From assembly GCA_002432095.1 (NCBI GenBank), contig DJFQ01000227.1:7267-21069 (forward strand): a stretch of DNA of 13,803 bases. Direction: 5' to 3'. This document shows, one piece after another, positions 6,679 through 13,803 of this stretch. The DNA comes from Marinagarivorans sp. UBA5868. Its GTDB lineage: Bacteria; Pseudomonadota; Gammaproteobacteria; Pseudomonadales; Cellvibrionaceae. Under the pieces are notes generated by a model. The model was not told the origin of the DNA. It ran no database searches and saw nothing but the letters and a program-made list of their open reading frames with translations. The position numbers were made by a program, and so were the translations under genes. The number at the start of each line of letters is the position of its first letter. Positions within the stretch are counted from its first letter, which is position 1.

Positions 6679-7230
6679 TTAAACCTGCCTGTGATTATCA
6701 GAATTCGGCACAAAAACGGATGATCTATCGTATGTGACAAACGCACAGGCAATTGTATTCTTTTCGTCCGGAAAAAAATCCTCGCGGCTGGTTTCTAGCC
6801 ATTCCTCTGAAGAAATCGTTGGAAAAAATGCATCGCCCGGTACCTCCGCGTGCACTTCTGTCAAATAAAGCCGATGCGCCCGGGAAATCGCCTGCTCATA
6901 TAGGCTCGCCCCGCCGATCAGCATAATTTCCCTACTCTCCAAATTCTGCGCGAATTCGCTTGCACAGGTAATTGCTGAGTCAAGGCTGTCCATTACTTCA
7001 ACCCCTTCGTGCGACCAGCCCTGCTGCCGACTGACCACAATATTGCGCCGTCCAGGCAGCGGGCGGCCGATGGAGTCGAATGTTTTGCGCCCCATGATAA
7101 TAGGGTGCCCCATGGTGATCGCTTTGAAATGCGCCAAATCACGGGGCAAGTGCCACGGCAACTGATTATTTAAGCCAATGGCGCGATTGCGGGCGAGCGC
7201 GCAAACCAAACTCAGACGGATATTGGACAT
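6679..7230 (-). CDS. folA: Dihydrofolate reductase
   Basis: FolA reduces dihydrofolate to tetrahydrofolate with NADPH, regenerating the cofactor that ThyA oxidises. At 183 residues it is about 20 longer than E. coli FolA (159), partly through a C-terminal tail after the last core strand (about 165-183, ending SDNHRQV). Hallmarks: Ala-rich first strand, GLNNQLPWHLPRDLAHFK with the substrate-binding acid at Asp31 (Asp27 in E. coli), IIMGRKTFDSIGRPLPGR for NADPH binding, and MLIGGASLY with the Gly-Gly pair at 106-107. The start ATG lies 7 nt after the thyA stop without a clear Shine-Dalgarno sequence, so translation is probably coupled to thyA. A T7 run follows the stop, but I see no good hairpin before it, so transcription could continue into the TonB operon. 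Confidence 0.96.
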   Translation of the reverse strand: MSNIRLSLVCALARNRAIGLNNQLPWHLPRDLAHFKAITMGHPIIMGRKTFDSIGRPLPGRRNIVVSRQQGWSHEGVEVMDSLDSAITCASEFAQNLESREIMLIGGASLYEQAISRAHRLYLTEVHAEVPGDAFFPTISSEEWLETSREDFFPDEKNTIACAFVTYDRSSVFVPNSDNHRQV

Positions 7231-7237
7231 GAAATCA

Positions 7238-8071
7238 TTAAACGGCTATTGGTGCGGAGATGTGGGGATGGGATTGATAGTCCCGCAATTCAAAGTCATC
7301 AAAGTCAAAATCAAAAATATTATTTACCTCTGGATTTAGCCACATGCTCGGCAGTGGCAGCGGCTCTCGTGCGAGCTGTGTCTCCACCTGCTGTAAATGA
7401 TTGAGATAGATGTGCGCATCACCAAACGTGTGGACGAATTCACCAGGCTGCAGCCCCGTCACTTGGGCCACCATCAGGGTCAATAACGCATAGGAAGCAA
7501 TATTAAACGGTACGCCAAGAAAAACATCCGCACTGCGCTGATATAACTGACAGGACAATCGTCCCTCTAACACATAAAACTGAAACATTGTGTGACAGGG
7601 AGGTAAAGCCATTTTGCCCGCCAAGGCATTGTCGTGCGGAGAGACTCCTTCATCCGGCAACACCGCCGGATTCCACGCGGATACGATTAAACGTCGCGAG
7701 TGCGGTTTGCGCTTGATTTGGTCGATCAACTCACTTATTTGGTCGATCACTCTGCCGTCTGCAGTCGGCCAGGAGCGCCACTGAGCGCCATAAACCGGCC
7801 CAAGGTTACCACTCTCTGTCGCCCATTCATTCCAGATGCGCACTCCATTTTCCTGCAGGTACCGCACATTGGTGTCACCGCGTAAAAACCACAGCAACTC
7901 ATGAATAATGGAGCGCATATGGCACTTTTTAGTAGTGACCAGAGGAAATCCGTCAGCCAGGTTGAATCGCATTTGATAGCCAAACACACTAAGGGTTCCC
8001 GTTCCTGTGCGATCCTCCTTGCGCACGCCCGCATCACGGACGTGGCGCATCAAATCGAGGTACTGCTTCAC
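7238..8071 (-). CDS. thyA: Thymidylate synthase
   Basis: ThyA converts dUMP and methylene-tetrahydrofolate to dTMP and dihydrofolate. It has 277 residues, against 264 in E. coli. The catalytic cysteine is Cys159 in [13 protein letters not shown] (Cys146 in E. coli). The 13-residue difference is a single insertion just before it ([20 protein letters not shown] region), a variant I recall from other proteobacterial ThyA proteins. Other hallmarks are [21 protein letters not shown], the phosphate-binding [27 protein letters not shown] and [13 protein letters not shown]. The start is GTG (8069-8071), overlapping the lgt stop as GTGA, with AGAGG about 8 nt upstream. The folA gene follows 7 nt downstream, so the two enzymes of the dTMP cycle are adjacent and probably co-expressed. 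Confidence 0.97.
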   Translation of the reverse strand: MKQYLDLMRHVRDAGVRKEDRTGTGTLSVFGYQMRFNLADGFPLVTTKKCHMRSIIHELLWFLRGDTNVRYLQENGVRIWNEWATESGNLGPVYGAQWRSWPTADGRVIDQISELIDQIKRKPHSRRLIVSAWNPAVLPDEGVSPHDNALAGKMALPPCHTMFQFYVLEGRLSCQLYQRSADVFLGVPFNIASYALLTLMVAQVTGLQPGEFVHTFGDAHIYLNHLQQVETQLAREPLPLPSMWLNPEVNNIFDFDFDDFELRDYQSHPHISAPIAV

Positions 8072-8931
8072 GCGTTTTGCCTCTTTTCACTCAGCGGCTG
8101 GGTTACGGGGGATTTGGGTGCACGGCTGTAAGCCCAAATAATCAGCATCAAACCGAGAACAATCATCGGCAGACACAGCTGCTGACCACGAGTCATCCAG
8201 CCAAACCAGAGATCGGCTTTCAGGTGGGAGTCCGGTTCGCGAACAAACTCAACAGCAAACCGGAATACGCCATATAAAAGAACGAACAAACCGATGACCG
8301 CTCCCCGCGGCCGAGGCTTGGCGGAAAACCAGAAGAGGATGACAAACATCACGAGACCTTCAAGAAATGCCTCGTAGAGCTGCGAGGGATGGCGGGGCAG
8401 TCCTGTGGGATCGTTGGGAAATACCATCGCCCAAGATACATCGGTTGCACGCCCATACAGCTCGCCACCAATAAAATTGCCGATGCGACCAAAAAATAGG
8501 CCAAGCGGAGCAAACGGAGCGACAAAATCCACCAGATCAAAAAAGTTTTTATTAATCTTGCGAGCGTAGATCAGCATCGCGATGGCATAACCAATCAGAC
8601 CTCCGTGAAATGACATCCCGCCTTCCCACACTCGGAATATCAACAAAGGGTCACTCATCCACGCCTGAAAGTTATAGAAGAAGATGTAGCCGATACGAGC
8701 ACCCAGGACAACGCCCATAGCAGAGTAGAAAACCAGATCCTCAGCTTGACGCGGCTCGATCACCGTGTGCTTTTTACTGGCCCGATACCACGCCAGCAGC
8801 CACCCACCAGTGAAACCGAAAAGATACATCAAGCCATACCAGTGAATATCGAAGGGGCCGAACGTTTTGCCGGCTACAGTGAAGGCGCCGATGGAAATCG
8901 CCACGGGGTCTATATTCGGGTATGTCAGCAT
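8068..8931 (-). CDS. lgt: Prolipoprotein diacylglyceryl transferase
   Basis: Lgt transfers a diacylglyceryl group from phosphatidylglycerol to the lipobox cysteine of prolipoproteins, the first step of lipoprotein maturation, in the inner membrane. It has 287 residues, close to E. coli Lgt (291), with about seven hydrophobic segments. Family signatures: [20 protein letters not shown] with His109, the Lgt signature [16 protein letters not shown] with Arg149 and Glu157, RHPSQLYEA, and EFVREPD with Arg231. The start at 8931 (MLTYPNIDP) matches the usual N-terminus of the family. An in-frame extension to 9033 runs into ptsP and is hydrophilic, so it is rejected. No strong ribosome binding site is seen; instead a 6-bp hairpin lies just upstream. 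The imelysin-like lipoprotein in this window would be a substrate. Confidence 0.96.
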   Translation of the reverse strand: MLTYPNIDPVAISIGAFTVAGKTFGPFDIHWYGLMYLFGFTGGWLLAWYRASKKHTVIEPRQAEDLVFYSAMGVVLGARIGYIFFYNFQAWMSDPLLIFRVWEGGMSFHGGLIGYAIAMLIYARKINKNFFDLVDFVAPFAPLGLFFGRIGNFIGGELYGRATDVSWAMVFPNDPTGLPRHPSQLYEAFLEGLVMFVILFWFSAKPRPRGAVIGLFVLLYGVFRFAVEFVREPDSHLKADLWFGWMTRGQQLCLPMIVLGLMLIIWAYSRAPKSPVTQPLSEKRQNA

Positions 8932-8938
8932 GGAAATA

Positions 8939-8964
8939 TCGCCCGTTTCTAAAATTGAGGGCGA
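8939..8964 (-). other. Hairpin immediately upstream of the lgt start
   Basis: TCGCCC (8939-8944) and GGGCGA (8959-8964) are perfect 6-bp arms around a 14-nt loop, ending 7 nt before the lgt ATG. In the mRNA this would fold where the ribosome binds, and lgt has no clear Shine-Dalgarno sequence. It lies in the 59-nt ptsP-lgt gap. No T-run follows, so it is not a terminator. Translational tuning is an inference. Confidence 0.35.
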
Positions 8965-8990
8965 ATCATAAGCAGAAAAGGTGCGCGGGT

Positions 8991-11258
8991 CTATTCCGGC
9001 AGTTTTGGTTTGAGCATGCGGGTAAGCCCGCATTCTTCGAAGGTGGCTTCGATAGCTCGATTGATCGACTCTGTATCAGGGAGCGTCATTACCTCGGCCA
9101 ACAATTTTTCGGCGCGCTCGAGGGTAATGCGCCGGATGACCGATTTAACCTTGAGCAGGTTGGTGGCGTTCATCGACAACACATCGAATCCCATCGCAAC
9201 CAACAACATGGCAGCGGATGGATCACCGGCAAGCTCGCCGCAGATTCCCACAGGAACTCCCTGACTGTGACTTTCCCGCACAACTGTATTGAGTGCACGC
9301 AACACCGCAGGATGCAGAGAATGATAAAGATCTGCGACGCGGGCATTGTTGCGGTCCACCGCCAGTAAATACTGAGTCAAGTCATTGCTGCCGACGGAGA
9401 GAAAGTCCGCTCTCGCCGCCAACTCGCGCGCCTGATAAACCGCCGATGGCACTTCCACCATCACCCCGATGGGTGGCATCTGAATGTTGTAACCCTCATC
9501 CAATAGCTCGTCAAATGCTCGGTAAATCAGCATCTGCGCCACTTCCAATTCGGGAATCGAGGAAATCATGGGCAGCAGAATGCGTAGATTATTCAGGTCT
9601 TCACTGGCTTTGAGCATGGCGCGAACCTGAGCCAGAAAAATCTCTGGATGGTCCAAGGTGATACGAATACCGCGCCAACCCAGGAAAGGGTTGTCTTCCG
9701 AGATGGGAAAATAGGGCAGCGATTTATCCCCCCCAATATCGAGTGTACGCATGGTCACCGGATGGGGCGCGAATGCCTGCAGCTGCTCCCGGTAGACCAA
9801 TCGCTGCTCCTCCTCGGAGGGAAAACGATCGCGCAGCATAAAGGGCACTTCTGTCCGATAGAGTCCGACACCCTCCGCCCCGCGCTCTAGGGAAAGCATG
9901 GCATCCGCCATAAGGCCGGTGTTAACCCAAAGTGCCACTCGATGCTTGTCGAGGGTTTCGCACGGCAGATCTTTCAGCTGCTCAAGACCGGCAACGAGCT
10001 GTAGATCCTCTTCCACTATGTCTTGATAGTGAGCTTTTAAACCCGGCGACGGATCGCTATAAACCGAGCCGTGATATCCGTCGACGATAAGCTCGCGTCC
10101 GTCGAGCTTGGTATAAGGAAGATCGACCGCTCCCATTACTGTGGGAATTCCCATCGAGCGCGCGAGAATGGCAACGTGGGAATTGCCGGAGCCGCGCACC
10201 GATACCAGACCGACGAGCTTCCCCTGGGGTACCTCGCCCAGAACCGATGCTGTCAGCTCTTCGCCGATGAGAACGGTATTTTCCGGATATATCCGCTCTT
10301 TCTGCGCGGACTGCTGTAAATAGGCCAAAACCCGGCTGCCCAAATCTTGGACATCCGATGCGCGCTCCCGCAGATAAGGGTCGTGCATGCTAGAGAAATT
10401 TTTGACGTGCTCCAGAATCACATCACTCCATGCGTATTGCGCGGAGAAACCTTCGAGAATGCGCTCTGTCACCTCGCCTCCCAGGGATGCATCATCGAGC
10501 ATGCCAAGGTAGGCGTCGAATAAAACCTGTTCTTCCTTATTAAGCCGCAACTTCAGTTCGTCGCCCAAGCGTTTAACATCTTCGCGCACGGCCGCAAGAC
10601 AACTTTGGAAGAATGCCAATTCTTCCTCAACATCTTCACAGGTCTGGTATGGCACAGCCGTCAAGTCGGCAAGGGGAGAGATCACCATCGCTCGACCTAT
10701 AGCGACCCCTGGTGCACCGGCCACACCAGCAAACTTTGCCTCGCGCACCTGATTGTTGGCACCCATCACATTGAGGGCACCGGTCGCTTCGGCGTGGGCT
10801 ATAACACCGGCCAGCTGCGCGGACATAGTGACCAGAAATGCCTCTTCGCCCTCATCGAATTTGCGTCGTTCGCCCTGCTGAACAACGAGCACGCCCAACA
10901 CATTGCGATGATGGATGATTGGTACACCAAGGAAAGCGGCGTACCTCTCCTCCCCGGTTTCGGGGAAATACTGGAACTTGGGATGGGAGTCGGCCTGATC
11001 AAGATTGATGGGTTCTTCACGCGCGGCCACCATGCCGACCAACCCTTCATTAAATGCAAGGCGAACCTGGCCGATGGCCGCTTCGTTCAGCCCATCCGTC
11101 GCCATCAATGTGTAATAGCCCTGCGGATCGCGCAAATAGACAGAACAAACCTCGGTATCCATTGCACCTTTTACCCGGGCGACGATGATGCGTAAAACCG
11201 AGTGCAAATCCCGCGCAGAATTGACCTCTTGCACAATGCTGCGCAGAGAGTTCAGCAT
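8991..11258 (-). CDS. ptsP: Phosphoenolpyruvate-protein phosphotransferase PtsP (enzyme I Ntr)
   Basis: PtsP takes phosphate from phosphoenolpyruvate and passes it to NPr and then EIIA-Ntr, a regulatory chain that senses nitrogen state. It has 755 residues, close to E. coli PtsP (748). An N-terminal GAF domain (about 1-160) distinguishes it from sugar-PTS enzyme I. The enzyme-I N-domain starts at about 175 ([14 protein letters not shown]). The phospho-accepting His361 lies in [21 protein letters not shown]. The PEP-binding barrel covers about 430-740, with [57 protein letters not shown] and [10 protein letters not shown] (active-site Cys673). All key residues are present. The start overlaps the end of rppH by 7 nt and has a GGGGAGG ribosome binding site, indicating coupled expression. 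The other PTS-Ntr genes (npr, ptsN) are not in the window. Confidence 0.96.
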   Translation of the reverse strand: MLNSLRSIVQEVNSARDLHSVLRIIVARVKGAMDTEVCSVYLRDPQGYYTLMATDGLNEAAIGQVRLAFNEGLVGMVAAREEPINLDQADSHPKFQYFPETGEERYAAFLGVPIIHHRNVLGVLVVQQGERRKFDEGEEAFLVTMSAQLAGVIAHAEATGALNVMGANNQVREAKFAGVAGAPGVAIGRAMVISPLADLTAVPYQTCEDVEEELAFFQSCLAAVREDVKRLGDELKLRLNKEEQVLFDAYLGMLDDASLGGEVTERILEGFSAQYAWSDVILEHVKNFSSMHDPYLRERASDVQDLGSRVLAYLQQSAQKERIYPENTVLIGEELTASVLGEVPQGKLVGLVSVRGSGNSHVAILARSMGIPTVMGAVDLPYTKLDGRELIVDGYHGSVYSDPSPGLKAHYQDIVEEDLQLVAGLEQLKDLPCETLDKHRVALWVNTGLMADAMLSLERGAEGVGLYRTEVPFMLRDRFPSEEEQRLVYREQLQAFAPHPVTMRTLDIGGDKSLPYFPISEDNPFLGWRGIRITLDHPEIFLAQVRAMLKASEDLNNLRILLPMISSIPELEVAQMLIYRAFDELLDEGYNIQMPPIGVMVEVPSAVYQARELAARADFLSVGSNDLTQYLLAVDRNNARVADLYHSLHPAVLRALNTVVRESHSQGVPVGICGELAGDPSAAMLLVAMGFDVLSMNATNLLKVKSVIRRITLERAEKLLAEVMTLPDTESINRAIEATFEECGLTRMLKPKLPE

Positions 11259-11764
11259 GCGGCCTCCCCGGAGCTGCAGAAATCTTCCTGGAACTGCGAT
11301 TGGATCGGTGAAAGCTCGCGCAGAGCGCGGCGGTAAACGTCACGTTTGAACGCCACAACATTATTCACGGGATACCAATAACTGACCCACCGCCAGTGAT
11401 CGAATTCGGGAGTGGCATTGAGAGCTAGATTGATTTGTTCATCCGTGCCGAGAAATCGCAGCAAAAACCACTTTTGTTTCTGGCCGATACACACCGGCTG
11501 CTGCTGCCTGACAAAACGCGTCGGCAAGCGATAGCGCAACCAGCCGCGGGTGACGCCAAGAATTTCCACGTCCGCCGGCCGCAGGCCGACTTCCTCTTCC
11601 AGCTCGCGATAAAGTGCCTGTTCAGCGCTTTCATTTTGTTTGATACCGCCCTGGGGGAACTGCCAGGCATCCTGGCCGCCAACGCGCCGCGCCCACAACA
11701 ATTCGCCTCTGGAATTGGTGAGAATGATGCCCACATTGGGGCGAAAACCATCGGCGTCGATCAC
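11252..11764 (-). CDS. rppH: RNA 5' pyrophosphohydrolase (Nudix)
   Basis: RppH removes pyrophosphate from 5'-triphosphate mRNA ends and so opens transcripts to RNase E decay. It has 170 residues, the usual size. The start is GTG (11762-11764), encoding the typical N-terminus [14 protein letters not shown], with GAGG about 7 nt upstream. The Nudix box spans residues 39-61 and fits GX5EX7REUXEEXGU exactly (Glu45, Arg53, Glu54, Glu57, Glu58). Just before it is WQFPQGGI, conserved in RppH. The C-terminal [10 protein letters not shown] and [13 protein letters not shown] segments are also typical of RppH rather than other Nudix enzymes. The gene overlaps ptsP by 7 nt; the two are neighbours in many gammaproteobacteria. 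It is the first gene of the minus-strand housekeeping block, with a promoter candidate just upstream. Confidence 0.96.
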   Translation of the reverse strand: MIDADGFRPNVGIILTNSRGELLWARRVGGQDAWQFPQGGIKQNESAEQALYRELEEEVGLRPADVEILGVTRGWLRYRLPTRFVRQQQPVCIGQKQKWFLLRFLGTDEQINLALNATPEFDHWRWVSYWYPVNNVVAFKRDVYRRALRELSPIQSQFQEDFCSSGEAAC

Positions 11765-11782
11765 GGCGGCCTCGCGCTTGTT

Positions 11783-11811
11783 GTTATACTAGTCGAGCTA
11801 TTGTTTCACAG
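11783..11811 (-). promoter_or_regulatory. Candidate promoter for rppH-ptsP
   Basis: On the minus strand, CTGTGA (11806-11811) and TATAAC (11783-11788) are spaced by 17 nt, 19 nt upstream of the GTG start. The -10 matches at 5 of 6 bases and the -35 weakly (3 of 6). If used, the mRNA leader would be very short. On the opposite strand the same AT-rich core reads TATACT (11785-11790), also a -10-like hexamer, but with no matching -35. Confidence 0.4.
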
Positions 11812-11920
11812 TTGGTCAGACTCAGCAATTTGACCACAGCAGCCTGTTACCAGCGATCCTCGCCGGATTTTCCCACCTTTACTACGCGCCACATCCGGTG
11901 AACTTCACAGGAGCATTTTC

Positions 11921-12574
11921 TTGAGTTTAGCGATATTTGACCTCGACAACACATTGATTGCTGGCGACAGTGATCACCTGTGGGGAGAGTTTCTCATCGA
12001 GCAAGGCCGGGTGGACGCGGGGCACCACCGCGAACGCAACGACTTTTTCTATCAGGCATATCAGCAGGGCACGCTCGACATCCATGCCTACTTAGAATTT
12101 GCCCTGGCGCCATTATGCGGATTTTCCCCGGACGAACTCGCAGCGCTGCACTTGGCGTTTATGCAACACAAAATCCACCCAATCTTATTGCCCAAGGCAA
12201 AAGCTTTGATTGAGGATCACCGCAACCAAGGTGACACTCTGCTGATCATCACCGCGACCAACAGGTTTATCACCGAACCCATCGCTCGCCTATTGGAGAT
12301 TCCCCATTTGCTGGCGTCCGAGCCGGAACTTCAGGACGGCCGTTACACCGGTCGCGCCACCGGTATCCCATGCTTTCAGGACGGCAAAGTAAAACGCTTA
12401 CACGAGTGGCTCGCCACCAGCGGCCAGGATCTCAGCACCAGCTATTTTTATTCCGATTCTGCTAATGATATTCCGTTGTTGCAGGCCGTGAGTCACCCGG
12501 TCGCGGTCGATCCCGATGCGCGCCTGCGCGACTTCGCTACAGCCAACAGCATTCCTATTATCAGCTTGAGGTGA
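11921..12574 (+). CDS. HAD-superfamily phosphatase (subfamily IB, SerB-like)
   Basis: 217 residues, cytoplasmic. All four HAD motifs are present: motif I FDLDNTL (nucleophile Asp7, Asp9), motif II IITATNR (Thr111), motif III lysine in DGKVKRL (Lys156 or Lys158), and motif IV YSDSANDIPLL (Asp179, Asp183). A helical cap lies between about 15 and 85. This fits the HAD-IB hydrolases, which include phosphoserine phosphatase-like enzymes. The true substrate is not evident; a small phosphomonoester is likely. The start is TTG, supported by AGGAG (11909-11913) 7 nt upstream and because Asp7 then sits at the normal distance from the N-terminus. From memory, a gene of this family also flanks rppH in Pseudomonas. 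It diverges from rppH across 156 nt, and the next gene begins 3 nt after its stop. Confidence 0.9.
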   Translation: MSLAIFDLDNTLIAGDSDHLWGEFLIEQGRVDAGHHRERNDFFYQAYQQGTLDIHAYLEFALAPLCGFSPDELAALHLAFMQHKIHPILLPKAKALIEDHRNQGDTLLIITATNRFITEPIARLLEIPHLLASEPELQDGRYTGRATGIPCFQDGKVKRLHEWLATSGQDLSTSYFYSDSANDIPLLQAVSHPVAVDPDARLRDFATANSIPIISLR

Positions 12575-12577
12575 ACC

Positions 12578-13756
12578 GTGTTCGCTGCGCGCTCCAGCTT
12601 TATTTTGATGTTCAAATTCACCTTGATGACTGTGTTCTTGCTCGGTGTCATGGCTTGCCAGCAGCAACACGAGTCAGTCCCGCCGACGAAAAAAAAAGCC
12701 GAGTCGGTTTCGCCTAAAAGGACAGCTTCTGGCGCCGGCGTCAAAGTGCGAAGCGAAACTCCAGCCTGGCCCCTCGGCAAAGAAATCCTGAGCGACGGCC
12801 TCGCCAAAGCGAATGCTCTGAATAGTGCCATTGGCCAGCTGCTTAATAGTCCGAATATCGAAAACCTTGAACGCGCGCAGCAACTCTGGCGGGAAGTCGC
12901 GGCTGCCACTGAGCGATTTCATCTATTTTCCCGTCTCGGCACCGTTGCGCCTCAGGATTTTCAGGCACTTGTGGATCTGCAGTTCAATCTCACTGCTTGG
13001 CCAATTCAACCTGGCTACCTGGACGGATTTGGCGACCACCCTTATTCCGGTATTGTGTTCGACGTCGGCATGCCAATGACCGCGGAGGTCTTGAGGGAAC
13101 AGCACGGAATGACCGACAACAGCGACGCCACCCTTGGGATCTACGCCATTGAATTTCTGCTGTTCGGCGAGCAAAACAATCGCGGCCCTTTAGTCTTTCA
13201 ACCCATCACGGCATTGAACGAAAAATATCAAGAAGATGGTTATGCCAGCGTCGAAGAATTACCGCGTAACCGGCGCCGGGAATTGCTGCGCCTGCAAGCG
13301 CAGTTGCTCGTAGAAGACCTAGGGCACCTACACAATACCTGGATCAGCAACCAACCGGATGCTTTACAGCAACGTTTCGAATTGTTGGCGTCCAGTCAGC
13401 AAGCTGAACTGCTACAAAAAGCGGCTTTAGCATTGGCGACGGAACAACTCGTGGTTGTCGCCAATCAGCGCGGCAAAGATCTTTGGCAAGACCAACAACT
13501 GGCGGATCGTCTGGCAGCCCAGCTCGATGGATTAGCGCGGTTCAATTTGGTGGTTAACCTTGGCGAACAAGTTGCGCAGGCTGTTGCGCGAAGCATGGCA
13601 AGCCTGAATGACATCCGCCGCATGCCACCACTAAACCAACAAGGTCTTCCTACGCAGGTGGATTGGCAAGAAGCTTATGCCGGCCTTAGAGAGCTGATCA
13701 AAGCGCTGAACCCTGCACCCCCCGAACCCATCACCACTGGCGATGCCGCCCTTTAG
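12578..13756 (+). CDS. Imelysin-family (M75-like) lipoprotein
   Basis: 392 residues. A hydrophobic N-terminus ends in a lipobox-like VMAC (Cys27), followed by a polar, lysine-rich linker to about residue 60, so this is a predicted lipoprotein. The domain from about 70 to 370 resembles imelysins, a family often iron-regulated and found with iron or cytochrome proteins: AWPIQPGYLDGF, the IEFLLFGEQ segment, and two long helical halves. The family hallmark GxHxxE reads G187-I-Y189-A-I-E192 here, so the histidine appears to be replaced by tyrosine. The start is GTG at 12578, with GAGG (12568-12571) 6 nt upstream. An ATG at 12608 lacks a ribosome binding site. It follows the HAD gene by 3 nt and is probably co-transcribed. 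No terminator is visible in the 47 nt after its stop. Family assignment is likely, function unknown. Confidence 0.8.
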   Translation: MFAARSSFILMFKFTLMTVFLLGVMACQQQHESVPPTKKKAESVSPKRTASGAGVKVRSETPAWPLGKEILSDGLAKANALNSAIGQLLNSPNIENLERAQQLWREVAAATERFHLFSRLGTVAPQDFQALVDLQFNLTAWPIQPGYLDGFGDHPYSGIVFDVGMPMTAEVLREQHGMTDNSDATLGIYAIEFLLFGEQNNRGPLVFQPITALNEKYQEDGYASVEELPRNRRRELLRLQAQLLVEDLGHLHNTWISNQPDALQQRFELLASSQQAELLQKAALALATEQLVVVANQRGKDLWQDQQLADRLAAQLDGLARFNLVVNLGEQVAQAVARSMASLNDIRRMPPLNQQGLPTQVDWQEAYAGLRELIKALNPAPPEPITTGDAAL

Positions 13757-13803
13757 CTTGTAAAAAATGCTCCGCTTTCTGTAATCATCGCCTCTAGCCA
13801 CAA

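Noticed and set aside
6663..6681. T7 run after the folA stop as an intrinsic terminator
   Set aside because: Only a 4-bp GTGC/GCAC stem with a loop of about 30 nt can be drawn, too weak to call.
8932..9033. N-terminal extension of Lgt to 9033
   Set aside because: It overlaps the end of ptsP and precedes the standard Lgt N-terminus; it looks like a chance open frame.
10605..11195. 196-codon plus-strand frame inside ptsP
   Set aside because: It is antisense to conserved ptsP coding sequence, without a ribosome binding site or domain character.
11830..11858. TTGACC-based promoter for the HAD gene
   Set aside because: The -35 is good, but the hexamers 16-18 nt downstream (AGCGAT, GCGATC, CGATCC) are not credible -10 elements.

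Overview
This window looks like chromosomal DNA of a gammaproteobacterium. The protein sequences and the six-gene TonB cluster resemble marine or polysaccharide-degrading members of the Cellvibrio/Saccharophagus/Teredinibacter type; that placement is an inference from memory, not a search. Base composition is moderate and even, and no tRNA, rRNA, insertion sequence, integrase, phage gene or CRISPR array is visible. It reads as a stable housekeeping segment with one specialised operon inside it.

Layout. Positions 1-1143 (+) hold the C-terminal ~60% of ilvD (branched-chain amino acid synthesis), cut by the window edge. A symmetrical hairpin terminator (1195-1220) separates it from a convergent minus-strand block. 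Read in its own direction, that block starts at 11764 and runs rppH (RNA 5' pyrophosphohydrolase), ptsP (enzyme I of the nitrogen PTS), lgt (lipoprotein diacylglyceryl transferase), thyA and folA (the dTMP/tetrahydrofolate pair). The genes overlap or are tightly spaced, so most are probably co-transcribed. A 269-nt spacer (6410-6678) follows. It carries four helically phased GGTA(A/T)CA repeats, a weak sigma70-like promoter and two short palindromes. It precedes a six-gene operon: DUF3450-like periplasmic coiled-coil protein, TtpC-like long ExbB, short ExbB, ExbD, TonB, and a secreted TPR protein (6409 down to 1242). On the plus strand from 11921 come a HAD-family phosphatase and a lipoprotein of the imelysin (M75-like) family, diverging from rppH across a 156-nt promoter region.

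How they work together. The TonB operon encodes a proton-motive-force-driven energiser for outer-membrane transport: ExbB, TtpC and ExbD form or modify the inner-membrane motor, TonB carries the energy to outer-membrane receptors, and the DUF3450 and TPR proteins are periplasmic accessory factors of unknown role. This matches the Vibrio TonB2/TtpC arrangement. No receptor gene is present in the window, so the substrate cannot be read from context. From memory, rppH-ptsP-lgt-thyA-folA-ilvD with a HAD gene beside rppH is also the gene order in Pseudomonas, which suggests the TonB operon sits inside an ancestral housekeeping neighbourhood between folA and ilvD.

The parts most worth a second look are the two uncharacterised periplasmic partners of the TonB motor, the phased repeats upstream of that operon, and the imelysin-like lipoprotein in which the hallmark His of GxHxxE appears as Tyr.
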